A stretch of 64,000 nucleotides of DNA, taken from contig CAWBXZ010000009.1 in assembly GCA_963792855.1 (NCBI GenBank), forward strand, positions 226,371-290,370, read 5' to 3'. The position numbers and the translations under genes are program-made. The stretch comes from SG8-40 sp963792855 (lineage in GTDB: Bacteria > Pseudomonadota > Gammaproteobacteria > Burkholderiales > Eutrophovitaceae). The notes beneath the pieces are model-generated. The model saw nothing but the letters and a program-made list of their open reading frames with translations, had not been told where the DNA came from and made no database searches. This document shows, piece by piece, positions 1-8,422 of this stretch. Positions within the stretch are counted from its first letter, which is position 1; every line of letters begins with the position of its first letter.

Positions 1-338
1 CGCCTCGCGCCGCTTGCCTCCGCCAGCGCTTCGAGCGAACCGACCGGAATGCACGCGCATTCGTTCGCAAAGGCGAGCCCCTGCGCGACTCCGCAAGCGA
101 TGCGCAGGCCGGTAAACGAACCCGGCCCCGCGCCAAAAGCGATCGCATCGAGGTCAGCCGTGTCCAGATCGGCTTGCCGCAAAAGCGCATCGACCATCGG
201 CAACAACATTTCCGAGTGCTTCTGGCCAGCCGGTTCGCCAATGCATCGAACATCGTCGCCGACACTCAGCGCAACCGAGCAATACTCGGTCGATGTTTCC
301 AAAGCAAGGATTCTGGGCGGATTGTTTGTGCGGCTCAC
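1..338 (-). CDS. tsaB: TsaB, tRNA threonylcarbamoyladenosine biosynthesis protein (5' part, runs off the window)
   Basis: Reading the minus strand from a GTG at 338 gives an N-terminus with ILALETSTEYCSVAL, then QKHSEMLLPMVD and GAGPGSFTGLRI. These are the ASKHA-type nucleotide-binding segments of TsaB. TsaB is the non-catalytic partner of TsaD in making the t6A37 modification of ANN-decoding tRNAs, in the cytoplasm. About 112 residues are present; the C-terminal half lies left of the window. The GTG start is inferred: an upstream ATG is out of frame and no strong ribosome-binding site is visible. The gene is transcribed away from the non-coding region that precedes the SDR operon. Family assignment is secure; the start is less so. 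Confidence 0.88.
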   Translation of the reverse strand, partial: MSRTNNPPRILALETSTEYCSVALSVGDDVRCIGEPAGQKHSEMLLPMVDALLRQADLDTADLDAIAFGAGPGSFTGLRIACGVAQGLAFANECACIPVGSLEALAEASGAR

Positions 339-422
339 CGGTACGATTCTAACCAATCATTGCATGCGGGGTGCCGCTCGTGAGCGATCCCCCCGGTCGG
401 CGTCTTGACCGCAACCCGGAGG

Positions 423-606
423 TATAATCCCCGGCCAGCGGGCAGCGCACGTCACGGTCGAAACAGGATCTTCACCTCCCACGACACAAAACGGGGGACA
501 AGCCAGTTCTGTCCGGTAGCGGGGCAAGCAATCTGCGGGAACCGGTCAGTGCGGCGGGACACATCGTTGTGCAGACCGGCAAGGGCTGGCAACGATCCGT
601 TTTTTT
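423..606 (+). ncRNA. Candidate small RNA or leader (TATAAT box to hairpin-T7)
   Basis: The 442-base gap between tsaB and the SDR gene has no convincing ORF. It contains a perfect TATAAT at 423-428 and, about 170 bases later, a hairpin followed by seven T (563-606). GCCAGC near 435-440 can pair with GCTGGC near 585-590, so the ends of such a transcript could be brought together. No -35 element lies at the right distance: TTGACC at 405-410 is only 12 bases from the -10. I matched it to no known RNA family (6S, SRP, RNase P, TPP and SAH riboswitches were considered by eye). It could also be a premature-termination leader of the downstream operon. Confidence 0.3.
563..606 (+). terminator. Intrinsic terminator-like hairpin with T7 tract
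   Basis: ATCGTTG (563-569) pairs perfectly with CAACGAT (590-596), enclosing a smaller CCGGC/GCTGG-rich loop. It is followed by CCG and seven T residues (600-606). It reads on the plus strand, 175 bases before the SDR gene, so it would end a short upstream transcript or attenuate the operon. Confidence 0.5.
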
Positions 607-780
607 CAGGCTACCCGGTCATGCGCAACAACGCGCACTGGCAGGGCTGTAAATCGACATCGCTTGCGCGCCGGAACAGAAAACCTGGCTGGCTTTAGGC
701 CCGGCGCCGCGACACCTGAGCGGCCGCGGCTCTCGCGAACAGGATCTGTGACGCCAGGCTAGCAACGGCATTTTTTCGGG

Positions 781-1566
781 ATGAGATACATGGACATATC
801 AGTAAAGGGTTTGCGGGTCGTGATTACCGCGGGCGCCGGCGGCATTGGCCGCGCAATGACCGAGGTCTTTCACACGGCCGGGGCTCGCGTGCACATCTGT
901 GACGTCGTGCAATCGTCGATCGATGATACAAAAAGAGCGTTCCCCGGCGTAACCGCCAGTTTGACGGATGTCTCTAAGCTCGACGATGTCGAACGCCTCT
1001 TCGGTGATGTGCAATCGAATCTGGGAGGCCTCGATTGCCTGATCAATAATGCCGGCGTTGCCGGGCCCACGGGCAAGGTCGAAGAGATCGATGTTGCCGA
1101 CTGGGAGCGGTGCATCGCGGTGGATCTGAATGGCATGTTCTACTGCACCCGGCTGGCCGTGCCAATGCTCAAGAAATCCGGCGGTGGCTCGATCATCAAT
1201 CTGTCTTCGGCCGCCGGCCGCCTGGGTTTTCCCTATCGCACGCCTTACGCTGCCGCCAAGTGGGGCGTGGTCGGCTTCAGCAAGAGCTTGTCGATGGAGG
1301 TCGGTGAAGACAAGATCCGCGTCAATGCAATCCAGCCCGGCGTAGTCGAAGGTGAACGCATCGACAGGGTAATCGCCGAGAAAGCCAGAGCGATCGGCAT
1401 CAGTTTTGAAGAACAACGCAAAATTTCACTCGAACGCGTATCCATGAAACAGATGGTCAGCCCTTACGATATTGCCAACATGGCGCTGTATCTCGCTTCA
1501 CCTGTCGGTGCCGCGGTTACCGGCCAGGCCCTGTCCGTCTGCGCCGGCGTCGAAATGTTAGGCTGA
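781..1566 (+). CDS. SDR-family oxidoreductase
   Basis: Classical short-chain dehydrogenase/reductase of about 261 residues. It has the Rossmann glycine motif AGAGGIG (residues 17-23), NNAG (89-92), the catalytic Ser region NLSSAAG (140-146) and YAAAK (156-160). It should oxidise or reduce a hydroxy/keto group with NAD(P). The substrate is not readable from sequence. It is first of three co-directional genes with an acyl-CoA-type dehydrogenase and a BKACE enzyme, which suggests catabolism of a hydroxy acid through a beta-keto acid. The start may be 781 or the ATG at 790 (MDISVKG); neither has a strong ribosome-binding site. Confidence 0.85.
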   Translation: MRYMDISVKGLRVVITAGAGGIGRAMTEVFHTAGARVHICDVVQSSIDDTKRAFPGVTASLTDVSKLDDVERLFGDVQSNLGGLDCLINNAGVAGPTGKVEEIDVADWERCIAVDLNGMFYCTRLAVPMLKKSGGGSIINLSSAAGRLGFPYRTPYAAAKWGVVGFSKSLSMEVGEDKIRVNAIQPGVVEGERIDRVIAEKARAIGISFEEQRKISLERVSMKQMVSPYDIANMALYLASPVGAAVTGQALSVCAGVEMLG

Positions 1567-1617
1567 TGCAGGTTACGACGCTGGCGACGCGTCAGCAGAA
1601 AATCACACGGAGAAAAA

Positions 1618-2556
1618 ATGGAAAAAATCGCGATTATCGGTTCCGGTCTGATCGGCCGCGCCTGGGCAATGGTGTTCGCGCGCGCTGGCCATCCGGTCAG
1701 GATGTATGACAACGCGCCGGGCGCAGTGGACAAGGCACTTGGCCTGATCGAAGCGGGTCTTGCCGAGTTGAAAGATGCGGGACTGATCGACGAGACCCCC
1801 ACGGCAATCATGAAACGCGTTGTCGCAGCAAAAACGCTGGAAGACGCTGTCCGCGATGCGGATTATGTCCAGGAAAACACGTCCGAGAAGCCCGACGTCA
1901 AGCGCGAGGTCTACCGAATGCTTGATGAGGCAGCGCCGGCACATTGCATACTCGCCAGTTCGACCTCCACCATACAGACTTCGCGCTTCAGCGAAGGACT
2001 GAAAGGCAAGCACCGCTGCATCGTAGCCCACCCGGTGAATCCACCCCATGTCGTGCCGATTGTGGAAATCTCACCCGCTCCCTGGACGTCGCCAGAGGTC
2101 ATCGAGAAAACGCGGGCGCTGCACGTCAAGGTCGGACAGGTGCCGATCACGGTGAAGAAGGAAGTCGAGGGTTTCATTCTCAACCGGTTGCAGGCCGCCC
2201 TGCTGCGAGAGGCCTGGCGGCTGGTTGGCGAAGATTATGTGTCGGCAGAGGATCTGGACAAAACCATCCGCGACGGACTTGGATTGCGCTGGGCATTCAT
2301 GGGCCCGTTCGAAACCATCGATCTGAATGCCCCGGGCGGGATCGCTGACTATGCCGCCCGCTTCGGTTCGGCGTTCGAGAGCATGATGGGCAATGTCGAA
2401 TACAAAGCATGGGACAAGGATCTGATCGCTCGCATCGAAGCACAGCGGCGCAAACAAATGCCGCATGAAAAGCACGCCGAGCGCGAAGCCTGGCGCGACC
2501 GGCGCCTGATGGCGCTGGTGGCACACAAACGCGCCCAGGACAAACTCGATACTTGA
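1618..2556 (+). CDS. 3-hydroxyacyl-CoA dehydrogenase-family protein (L-carnitine dehydrogenase / lambda-crystallin-like)
   Basis: 312-residue NAD-dependent dehydrogenase beginning MEKIAIIGSGLIGRAW, with the GxGxxG fold at residues 7-12, the HPVNPP segment of 3HCDH proteins and a long helical C-terminal domain. At this length the closest families are single-domain enzymes acting on free hydroxy acids, such as L-carnitine 3-dehydrogenase and L-gulonate dehydrogenase/CRYL1, rather than fatty-oxidation multifunctional proteins. A GGAGA ribosome-binding site lies just upstream. The following BKACE gene favours a carnitine-like beta-hydroxy acid as substrate, because dehydrocarnitine is a known BKACE substrate. 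Exact substrate is unproven. Confidence 0.8.
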   Translation: MEKIAIIGSGLIGRAWAMVFARAGHPVRMYDNAPGAVDKALGLIEAGLAELKDAGLIDETPTAIMKRVVAAKTLEDAVRDADYVQENTSEKPDVKREVYRMLDEAAPAHCILASSTSTIQTSRFSEGLKGKHRCIVAHPVNPPHVVPIVEISPAPWTSPEVIEKTRALHVKVGQVPITVKKEVEGFILNRLQAALLREAWRLVGEDYVSAEDLDKTIRDGLGLRWAFMGPFETIDLNAPGGIADYAARFGSAFESMMGNVEYKAWDKDLIARIEAQRRKQMPHEKHAEREAWRDRRLMALVAHKRAQDKLDT

Positions 2557-2604
2557 AGAAGCACTCGCACCGATACCACGCGAACCAAACTACTGGAGAA
2601 TACA

Positions 2605-3531
2605 ATGGCCAATAAAGTCATGATCACCTGCGCCGTTACCGGCTCGATTCACACGCCGTCGATGTCGCCCTACCTGCCGGTCACGCCGGAGGAAATCGCC
2701 GATGCCGCGATCGGTGCCGCAGAAGCCGGAGCAGCCATCGTCCACCTGCACGCGCGCGAACCGAAAGACGGCCGCCCGACGCAGGATCCCAACATGTTTC
2801 GCAAGTTTCTGCCGACGATCGCTTCGAAGAGCAATGTCGTGATCAACCTCACCACCGGCGGCGCGCCAACGATGAGTGTCGAGGAACGCCTGCAACCGGC
2901 GCTGCAACTCAAACCGGAAGTCGCTTCGTTGAACATGGGCTCGATGAACTTCGGCCTGTACGAGATGCTGCATCGCTTCAAGGACTTCAAGCACGACTGG
3001 GAAAAACCGTACCTGGAAACCTCCGACGAACGAATTTTCAAGAACACTTTCAAGGATATCGCCTACATCCTCGAATCGTGTGGCAACAACAACACGCGCT
3101 TCGAGATCGAATGCTATGACATTGGTCACCTGTACACGGCAGCGCATTTTCTTGAGCGCGGACTGATCAAGCCGCCACTGCTCATCCAGTCCGTATTCGG
3201 GATTCGCGGCGGGATCGGCCCCCACCCCGAAGACGTCATGCACATGAAGCGTACCGCCGACCGCCTGTTCGGCGACCAGTATTACTGGTCGGTGCTCGGC
3301 GGCGGCCGCAGCCAGATGTACGTCGCGGTGCAATCTGCCGTCATGGGCGGCAACGTGCGCGTCGGTCTCGAAGACAGCCTGTGGGGCGGCAAAGGAAAGC
3401 TCGCCGAGTCCAACGCCGAACAGGTCGGGAAGATTCGGCGCATCCTCGAGGAGCTGAGCCTCGACATCGCCACACCCGACGAGGCGCGTGCCATGCTCAA
3501 ACTGAAAGGGCGCGACCAGGTCAACTTCTAG
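2605..3531 (+). CDS. BKACE-family beta-keto acid cleavage enzyme
   Basis: 308 residues matching the beta-keto acid cleavage enzyme family (formerly DUF849; 3-keto-5-aminohexanoate cleavage enzyme-like). The zinc-binding pair is visible as VHLHARE (His47, His49), with NLTTGG and SVFGIRGGIGPHPEDV further on. BKACE enzymes condense a beta-keto acid with acetyl-CoA to give acetoacetate and a CoA ester. A GGAG ribosome-binding site precedes the ATG. Together with the two preceding dehydrogenases it forms a likely oxidise-then-cleave pathway. No CoA thioesterase or transporter gene is adjacent in this window, so the compound degraded cannot be named. Confidence 0.88.
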   Translation: MANKVMITCAVTGSIHTPSMSPYLPVTPEEIADAAIGAAEAGAAIVHLHAREPKDGRPTQDPNMFRKFLPTIASKSNVVINLTTGGAPTMSVEERLQPALQLKPEVASLNMGSMNFGLYEMLHRFKDFKHDWEKPYLETSDERIFKNTFKDIAYILESCGNNNTRFEIECYDIGHLYTAAHFLERGLIKPPLLIQSVFGIRGGIGPHPEDVMHMKRTADRLFGDQYYWSVLGGGRSQMYVAVQSAVMGGNVRVGLEDSLWGGKGKLAESNAEQVGKIRRILEELSLDIATPDEARAMLKLKGRDQVNF

Positions 3532-3758
3532 AAAATCACACTGGCAGGAACAACGCTATCGCAGCACATCTCCCGTCCGGCGCCAAGAGAATGGTACTCG
3601 GGGCGCCACGTGCCGGGATGTGCCGCGAACCGAGAACGTGCATGGGCTCGTTAGCTTACGAACCGGGCACTCTTGCACTACTCGACGGACATCACCACGT
3701 GACGGCTGCAAGAGTCTGAGCGGTAATCGCGCCGGCCCGCCAAGTACCGCGATCGCCC

Positions 3759-4451
3759 TCAGCCGTCGTAATCCCGCAGTTGCTCTGCATTCAGAATTGT
3801 CACCAACCGCCCATCGACCTCGATCAAATCCGCTTTGGTCAAGTCGTGCAACACCCGCGAAAAATGCTCCGGCGTAATGTTGAGTCGCGATGCAATGACG
3901 GTCTTGCTCGCGGGTAGTCTGACAAGAGGATCTACGCTGTCGTCTTCGTGATCGGGATCGGTTCGCAGCAAGTAGCCGATGACTCGCTGGGTCGCCGAGC
4001 GTAGCGAGTATGACTCCACATCGCTGACAAGCTGGTGCAAGCGCCGGCTCAGTCCGGCGATCACCCTGCGCACGAATCGCGTGTCATGTTCAATTTCGTT
4101 GAACACAACTTCCTTGGCAACGTGTAGCAGCATCGTGTCCGCCAGTGCCTGACTGCTTACCGGGTACGGCTTCTCAAGGAACATGATCGCTTCACCGAAA
4201 CTCTGCCCCGGCCCAACAATTTCGATCACTTTTTCATCACCACTCGGGGTAATGAACATGAGCTTGATCTGGCCGTAGACGACAATGTGAAAGCCTCGGC
4301 AGGGATCACCCTTCTGGAAAAGCACATCGCCACGCTTCACGCGAATCTGGTGCGTGCCGGCGGCGATACGGTCAATTTCCTCGCTTTCCAGTTCGCGAAA
4401 AAGTGGAAGATTACTGAGAAAAGCCTGATTCTTGATGGGAACAGTAAGCAT
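3759..4451 (-). CDS. dnr: Crp/Fnr-family regulator, Dnr/NnrR-like
   Basis: About 230 residues with an N-terminal cyclic-nucleotide-binding-type beta-roll (RGDVLFQKGDPCRGFHIVVYGQ, GPGQSFGE), a dimerisation helix and a C-terminal winged helix-turn-helix. It has only one cysteine in the sensor domain and none of the N-terminal cysteines that bind FNR's 4Fe-4S cluster. This fits heme/NO-sensing Dnr or NnrR proteins better than FNR. The recognition helix TPEHFSRVLHDL keeps E-x-x-S-R, the pattern that reads TTGAT half-sites. The chosen ATG at 4451 has GGGAG 10 bases upstream; a longer reading to 4484 does not. It lies beside the nir genes and probably controls the boxes seen across 6-31 kb. Symbol is by analogy. 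Confidence 0.85.
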   Translation of the reverse strand: MLTVPIKNQAFLSNLPLFRELESEEIDRIAAGTHQIRVKRGDVLFQKGDPCRGFHIVVYGQIKLMFITPSGDEKVIEIVGPGQSFGEAIMFLEKPYPVSSQALADTMLLHVAKEVVFNEIEHDTRFVRRVIAGLSRRLHQLVSDVESYSLRSATQRVIGYLLRTDPDHEDDSVDPLVRLPASKTVIASRLNITPEHFSRVLHDLTKADLIEVDGRLVTILNAEQLRDYDG

Positions 4452-4573
4452 TTGCGCGTGGCTCCCTGGCCAAACATGCTGCAATTACCACGCATTATGC
4501 GGTTATCCCACGCGTCGGGAAATACCTTCTTCCACCGGCGCGGGAGAAGCGCCGATGTTTGCGCTGTTGCGCG

Positions 4574-5995
4574 TCAAATAGCGGGAGCGAGACTTTCAGA
4601 GGACTCGTTGGTGGCAACACCCTGTGAGGACAGCTGGTGGCGCATTGCCACGACCTCGCCAACAACGATCAGAGCCGGAGGCTTCGTACCGGCAGCCTTG
4701 GCAATATGTGACAGCGTCTGCAGCGTACCGGTAATGACGCGCTGCGAAGGCGTCGTCGCCCTCTCGATCACCGCGGCAGCGGTATCGGCGGCCAGTCCGT
4801 GCTTGACCATTTGGCGACAAATGGCGTCAAGTTGGCCGACCCCCATGTAAAACACGACTGTCTGACCGGGGCGAGCAAGCGCCTCCCAGTCAAGTCCGAC
4901 GCCGCCATCGCGTACATGACCGGTAACAAACACACAGGCATGCGCCACGTCACGATGTGTCAAAGGGATACCCGCATAGCATGAAGCACCGGAAGCCGCG
5001 GTGATCCCGGGCACCACCTGAAACGAAATCCGCTCACGTGACAGCGCCTCGATCTCCTCGCCACCGCGTCCGAAAATGAAAGGATCCCCGCCTTTGAGTC
5101 GCAATACGCGCTTGCCTTGACGTGCAAGGCGTACCATCAAGTCGTTGATATCCTCTTGCGGCAATGTGTGGTTGTTGCTTTCCTTACCGACATAGACGCG
5201 ATGCGCATCCCGCCGCACCATATCCAGTATTTCATCCCCTACCAGATGATCATAGACAACGACATCTGCCTGCTGCATGAGCCGCATGGCGCGAAACGTC
5301 AGCAAATCAGGGTCTCCCGGGCCGGCTCCAACCAGATAGACCTCGCCAATGGTTTCAGATTTGTCAGCATCGCTCAGTGCGGCGGTGAGTTGGCGCCGTG
5401 CGGAAGTCAAGTCCCCGGCCAGCGCAAGCTCGGCAACAGGACCGTGAAATATGCGCTCCCAGAATCGCCTGCGGCCCGCGGCATCGGCAATGCATTCCTG
5501 CACGCGCGACCGGAACTCTCCCGCCAGACGCGCCAGCAAACCGATCCGGGCGGGAATGAGGCTTTCGAGTCGTGCGCGCAACAATCGCGCTAGCACCGGC
5601 GACGCGGCGCTGGTTGATACCGCGACCAGTATCGGCGACCGGTCAATCACGGCCGGCATCACGAAGGTGCACAACTTCGGCTGGTCAACAACATTGACCG
5701 GGATATTACGTATGCGCGCACTCTCGTACACCGCGCGATTTACCTCCGATTCATCCGTTGCGGCAATGACCAGTACGGCGCCATCGAGTTGCCCGGGCAT
5801 GAACCGAGATGGACTGTGACTCACCGCCCCACTTGCAACCTGACGGGACAAATCGGCACACAGGTACGGTGAAACGATGTGGACGAGCGCCCCGGCCGAT
5901 TTCAGCAGATTCGCTTTGCGCAGCGCAACCTCACCACCTCCCACGACGATGCAGGCCTTTTCACGAATGTCCATGCAAACCGGAAGATAATCCAT
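4574..5995 (-). CDS. cysG: Siroheme synthase CysG (bifunctional form)
   Basis: 473 residues. The N-terminal part is the precorrin-2 dehydrogenase/ferrochelatase domain (VVGGGEVALRKANLL). From about residue 217 comes uroporphyrinogen-III C-methyltransferase, with VGAGPGDPDLLTFRA, LKGGDPFIFGRGGEE and VPGITAASG. It converts uroporphyrinogen III to siroheme. Many nir clusters carry only the methyltransferase part (nirE). Here the full fusion lies divergent to nirS, so the locus can supply siroheme, the precursor NirDLGH decarboxylate on the way to heme d1. It is co-directional with the dnr-like gene 120 bases downstream. It may also serve assimilatory nitrite or sulfite reductases elsewhere. Confidence 0.93.
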   Translation of the reverse strand: MDYLPVCMDIREKACIVVGGGEVALRKANLLKSAGALVHIVSPYLCADLSRQVASGAVSHSPSRFMPGQLDGAVLVIAATDESEVNRAVYESARIRNIPVNVVDQPKLCTFVMPAVIDRSPILVAVSTSAASPVLARLLRARLESLIPARIGLLARLAGEFRSRVQECIADAAGRRRFWERIFHGPVAELALAGDLTSARRQLTAALSDADKSETIGEVYLVGAGPGDPDLLTFRAMRLMQQADVVVYDHLVGDEILDMVRRDAHRVYVGKESNNHTLPQEDINDLMVRLARQGKRVLRLKGGDPFIFGRGGEEIEALSRERISFQVVPGITAASGASCYAGIPLTHRDVAHACVFVTGHVRDGGVGLDWEALARPGQTVVFYMGVGQLDAICRQMVKHGLAADTAAAVIERATTPSQRVITGTLQTLSHIAKAAGTKPPALIVVGEVVAMRHQLSSQGVATNESSESLAPAI

Positions 5996-6113
5996 GTGTA
6001 GTCCCCTAGTTCTTTCGACGTAGTCTTATTGGCGGATACTGTGGCCTAGGTCGCGACGCAATCTGGTTACTGGCTGCCTGAACCTAGTCTATTGGCAAGG
6101 ATGCGCATGAAGT

Positions 6114-6129
6114 CTTAATCTGAATTAAG
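6114..6129 (+). promoter_or_regulatory. Dnr/FNR-type box upstream of nirS (variant)
   Basis: CTTAAT-CTGA-ATTAAG is a perfect 6+4+6 palindrome and a one-base-per-half-site variant of TTGAT-N4-ATCAA. Its centre is 77 bases before the nirS ATG. A site centred at -41.5 would put the start near 6163, with CATTCT (6151-6156) as the -10. It could also affect the divergent cysG. Confidence 0.65.
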
Positions 6130-6198
6130 GTTTCTGCATCTGCTTTTCACCATTCTTCCTTACATGCTTACAGGCGCATGCGCGCCGAGGAGGGGGAA

Positions 6199-7932
6199 AT
6201 GAAAGTCAGTACACTGGAATGGGTTGCCTTGCTTGCTGTTATCGGAATGTTCGCCGTGACCGTCGGTCACGCCCATGCCGAGGACGAAGCGGAAAGCCAC
6301 ATGACCGAGCCTGAGATGGAGTACCAGGCCGGAGGCTCACCACTGGCCGACGAGCCGATGCACCACGACATCAACCCCAAGGCGCCGCCAATGTCACAGG
6401 CAGAATTCCAGCGCGGGCAACAAATCTACTTTGAGCGTTGTGCGGGATGCCACGGCGTACTGCGCAAAGGCGCAACCGGCAAGCCCCTCACCCCCGACAT
6501 CACGCTGGGACGCGGGACCGAGATCCTCAAGGTGTTCATTAATTACGGATCGCCCGCTGGAATGCCGAACTGGGGAACGTCTGGCGAACTCACCGAGGAA
6601 GAAGTGGATCTGATGGCCCGTTATATCCAGCAGACGCCACCCACGCCTCCTGAATTCGGCATGCCGCAGATGAAGGCCTCATGGAAAGTCCAGGTTCCGC
6701 AGTCGCAAAGGCCGACACGGAAGATGAACGATTACGACATCACCAACATCTTCTCGACAACTTTACGCGACAGCGGCGAAGTTGCACTGATCGACGGCGC
6801 AAGCAAGAAGATCATCAATATCGTCAAGACCGGATATGCGGTTCACATTTCACGCCTGTCGGCCTCCGGTCGCTACCTGTATGTCATCGGACGCGACGCC
6901 AAGATCAACCTGATTGACCTTTGGATGAAGAATCCGGACACGGTAGCCGAAATCAAGATCGGACTCGAAGCGCGCTCTGTGGACAGTTCGAAGTACAAAG
7001 GCTATGAGGACAAGTTCGCCATCGCCGGGTCGTACTGGCCACCTCAGTACGTCATCATGGATGGATACACGCTTGAGCCCATCAAGATTGTGTCAACCCG
7101 CGGAATGACTGTGGACACCCAGGAATATCACCCGGAACCGCGCGTGGCAGCGATTGTTGCCTCGCACTTCCGTCCCGAGTTCGTCGTGAATGTTAAGGAA
7201 ACCGGCAAGGTCCTGATGGTCAACTACGAAGACATTGACAATCTGGTCGTTACCGAGATAGCTGCGGCGCGGTTTCTACACGACGGCGGCTGGGACAGTT
7301 CCAAGCGTTACTTCCTCGTTGCGGCCAACCAGTCAAACAAGATTGCGGTAGTCGATGCCAAGGAAAACAAACTGGCAAAACTCGTCGACGTCGGAAAAAT
7401 CCCGCATCCCGGACGGGGCGCTAACTTCGTTGATCCGGAATACGGTCCGGTCTGGGCAACGGGGCATCTTGGCGATGAGAATATTGCGGTGATCGGTACT
7501 GATCCGAAGAATCACAAGAGCTCTGCATGGAAGGTCGTGCGCATGCTCAAGGGACAAGGCGGTGGAGCATTGTTCATCAAGACGCACCCGAAGTCGACAA
7601 ACCTGTGGGTCGATACGCCGCTCAACCCGGACCCGAAAATCAGCCAGTCGATAGCAGTATTCGACATCAATAACCTGGGCGCCGGCTACCAGGTACTGCC
7701 TATCGCCGAGTGGGCCGGGATCGGAGAAGGGGCCAAGCGCGTCGTGCAGCCCGAATACAACCGGACGGGAGATGAGGTGTGGTTTTCGGTCTGGAGCGCC
7801 AAAAACCAGGAATCCGCGATTGTTGTCGTTGATGACAAGACTCGTAAGCTCAAAGCCGTCATCAAGGACAAGCGGCTAATTACCCCGACCGGCAAGTTCA
7901 ACGTGTACAACACACAAAACGACATCTACTGA
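6199..7932 (+). CDS. nirS: NirS, cytochrome cd1 nitrite reductase (NO-forming)
   Basis: 577-residue periplasmic enzyme reducing nitrite to nitric oxide. After a signal peptide (residues 1-27, ending near HAHA) comes a cytochrome c domain with CAGCH (Cys81, Cys84, His85). An eight-bladed d1-heme propeller follows. GYAVHISRLSASGRYLYVIGRD holds the proximal d1 His (His216), and the likely distal His residues lie in IVASHF and FLHDGGWD. The C-terminus PTGKFNVYNTQNDIY is typical. Start 6199 is chosen because GAGGAGGGGG sits directly upstream; an in-frame ATG at 6178 lacks this. Length is normal for the family. It is preceded by a Dnr-type palindrome and separated by about 490 bases from nirC, so it may be its own transcript. 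Confidence 0.97.
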   Translation: MKVSTLEWVALLAVIGMFAVTVGHAHAEDEAESHMTEPEMEYQAGGSPLADEPMHHDINPKAPPMSQAEFQRGQQIYFERCAGCHGVLRKGATGKPLTPDITLGRGTEILKVFINYGSPAGMPNWGTSGELTEEEVDLMARYIQQTPPTPPEFGMPQMKASWKVQVPQSQRPTRKMNDYDITNIFSTTLRDSGEVALIDGASKKIINIVKTGYAVHISRLSASGRYLYVIGRDAKINLIDLWMKNPDTVAEIKIGLEARSVDSSKYKGYEDKFAIAGSYWPPQYVIMDGYTLEPIKIVSTRGMTVDTQEYHPEPRVAAIVASHFRPEFVVNVKETGKVLMVNYEDIDNLVVTEIAAARFLHDGGWDSSKRYFLVAANQSNKIAVVDAKENKLAKLVDVGKIPHPGRGANFVDPEYGPVWATGHLGDENIAVIGTDPKNHKSSAWKVVRMLKGQGGGALFIKTHPKSTNLWVDTPLNPDPKISQSIAVFDINNLGAGYQVLPIAEWAGIGEGAKRVVQPEYNRTGDEVWFSVWSAKNQESAIVVVDDKTRKLKAVIKDKRLITPTGKFNVYNTQNDIY

Positions 7933-8348
7933 AATCCCCACGGGGGGCATGAAAGTCGGCTCGCTGTCGGCAAACATGCCCCCATCGCTGGCCGGCTCAC
8001 CAAACAAAAAACAGTCGTGATGGACAGAGCGCGGGAGCAACCGCTTTGCCGCCTCTTCCATGCGCAACACACAGTTACTGGATCCGGATGCAGAAGCACT
8101 GGCGGCGAACATGCAGCTACGCAGGTGCATGGAAGACATCACAATCAATAATTGCTGCACAAATTCGTCGCAGCCTTCCGCCTTGCGCATTCCACCAGGC
8201 AATTAGTTGCGAGACAAACGGCTCACGGCTGTCTTGCACACCCAAGTGGGAAAGACCCGGAGAAAATGCGCAGCAGCGCCTGCCGGTTACGTATCCAACA
8301 GGCATTTCCGCCATGACGACAAGACGTAATGCCGCGGGCGACAATACA
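7933..8348. other. Non-coding gap between nirS and nirC promoter
   Basis: This 416-base stretch has no gene I can support. Just after nirS there is a short CCCC-AC-GGGG hairpin without a clear T tract. An open frame at 8060-8206 (48 residues, beginning MRNTQLLDPDAEAL) has no ribosome-binding site and no recognisable relatives. In several denitrifiers a small cytochrome gene (nirM) occupies this position; none is seen here. Confidence 0.5.
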
Positions 8349-8362
8349 TTGACCTTGCTCAA
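8349..8362 (+). promoter_or_regulatory. Dnr/FNR-type box upstream of nirC
   Basis: TTGAC-CTTG-CTCAA matches 8 of 10 positions of TTGAT-N4-ATCAA. GATAAT at 8385-8390 sits exactly where a -10 belongs if the box is centred at -41.5, giving a start near 8397. This suggests the biosynthetic genes nirC to nirN have their own activated promoter. Confidence 0.6.
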
Positions 8363-8422
8363 AGTCTTGTGTTTAACGCGTCCCGATAATTGCAGAAAAA
8401 GATGAGACACGTTCATATAGCC

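Noticed and set aside
405..428. TTGACC/TATAAT as a complete sigma-70 promoter
   Set aside because: The spacer is only 12 bases, too short; only the -10 is kept as suggestive.
3532..3758. Terminator between the BKACE gene and the regulator
   Set aside because: Only a four-base TCGT/ACGA arm pair was found, with no T run.
3759..4451. Oxygen sensor FNR
   Set aside because: The cluster-binding cysteines are absent, so Dnr/NnrR-type is preferred.
8060..8206. 48-residue ORF in the nirS-nirC gap
   Set aside because: No ribosome-binding site, no recognisable motif; noted only within the gap description.
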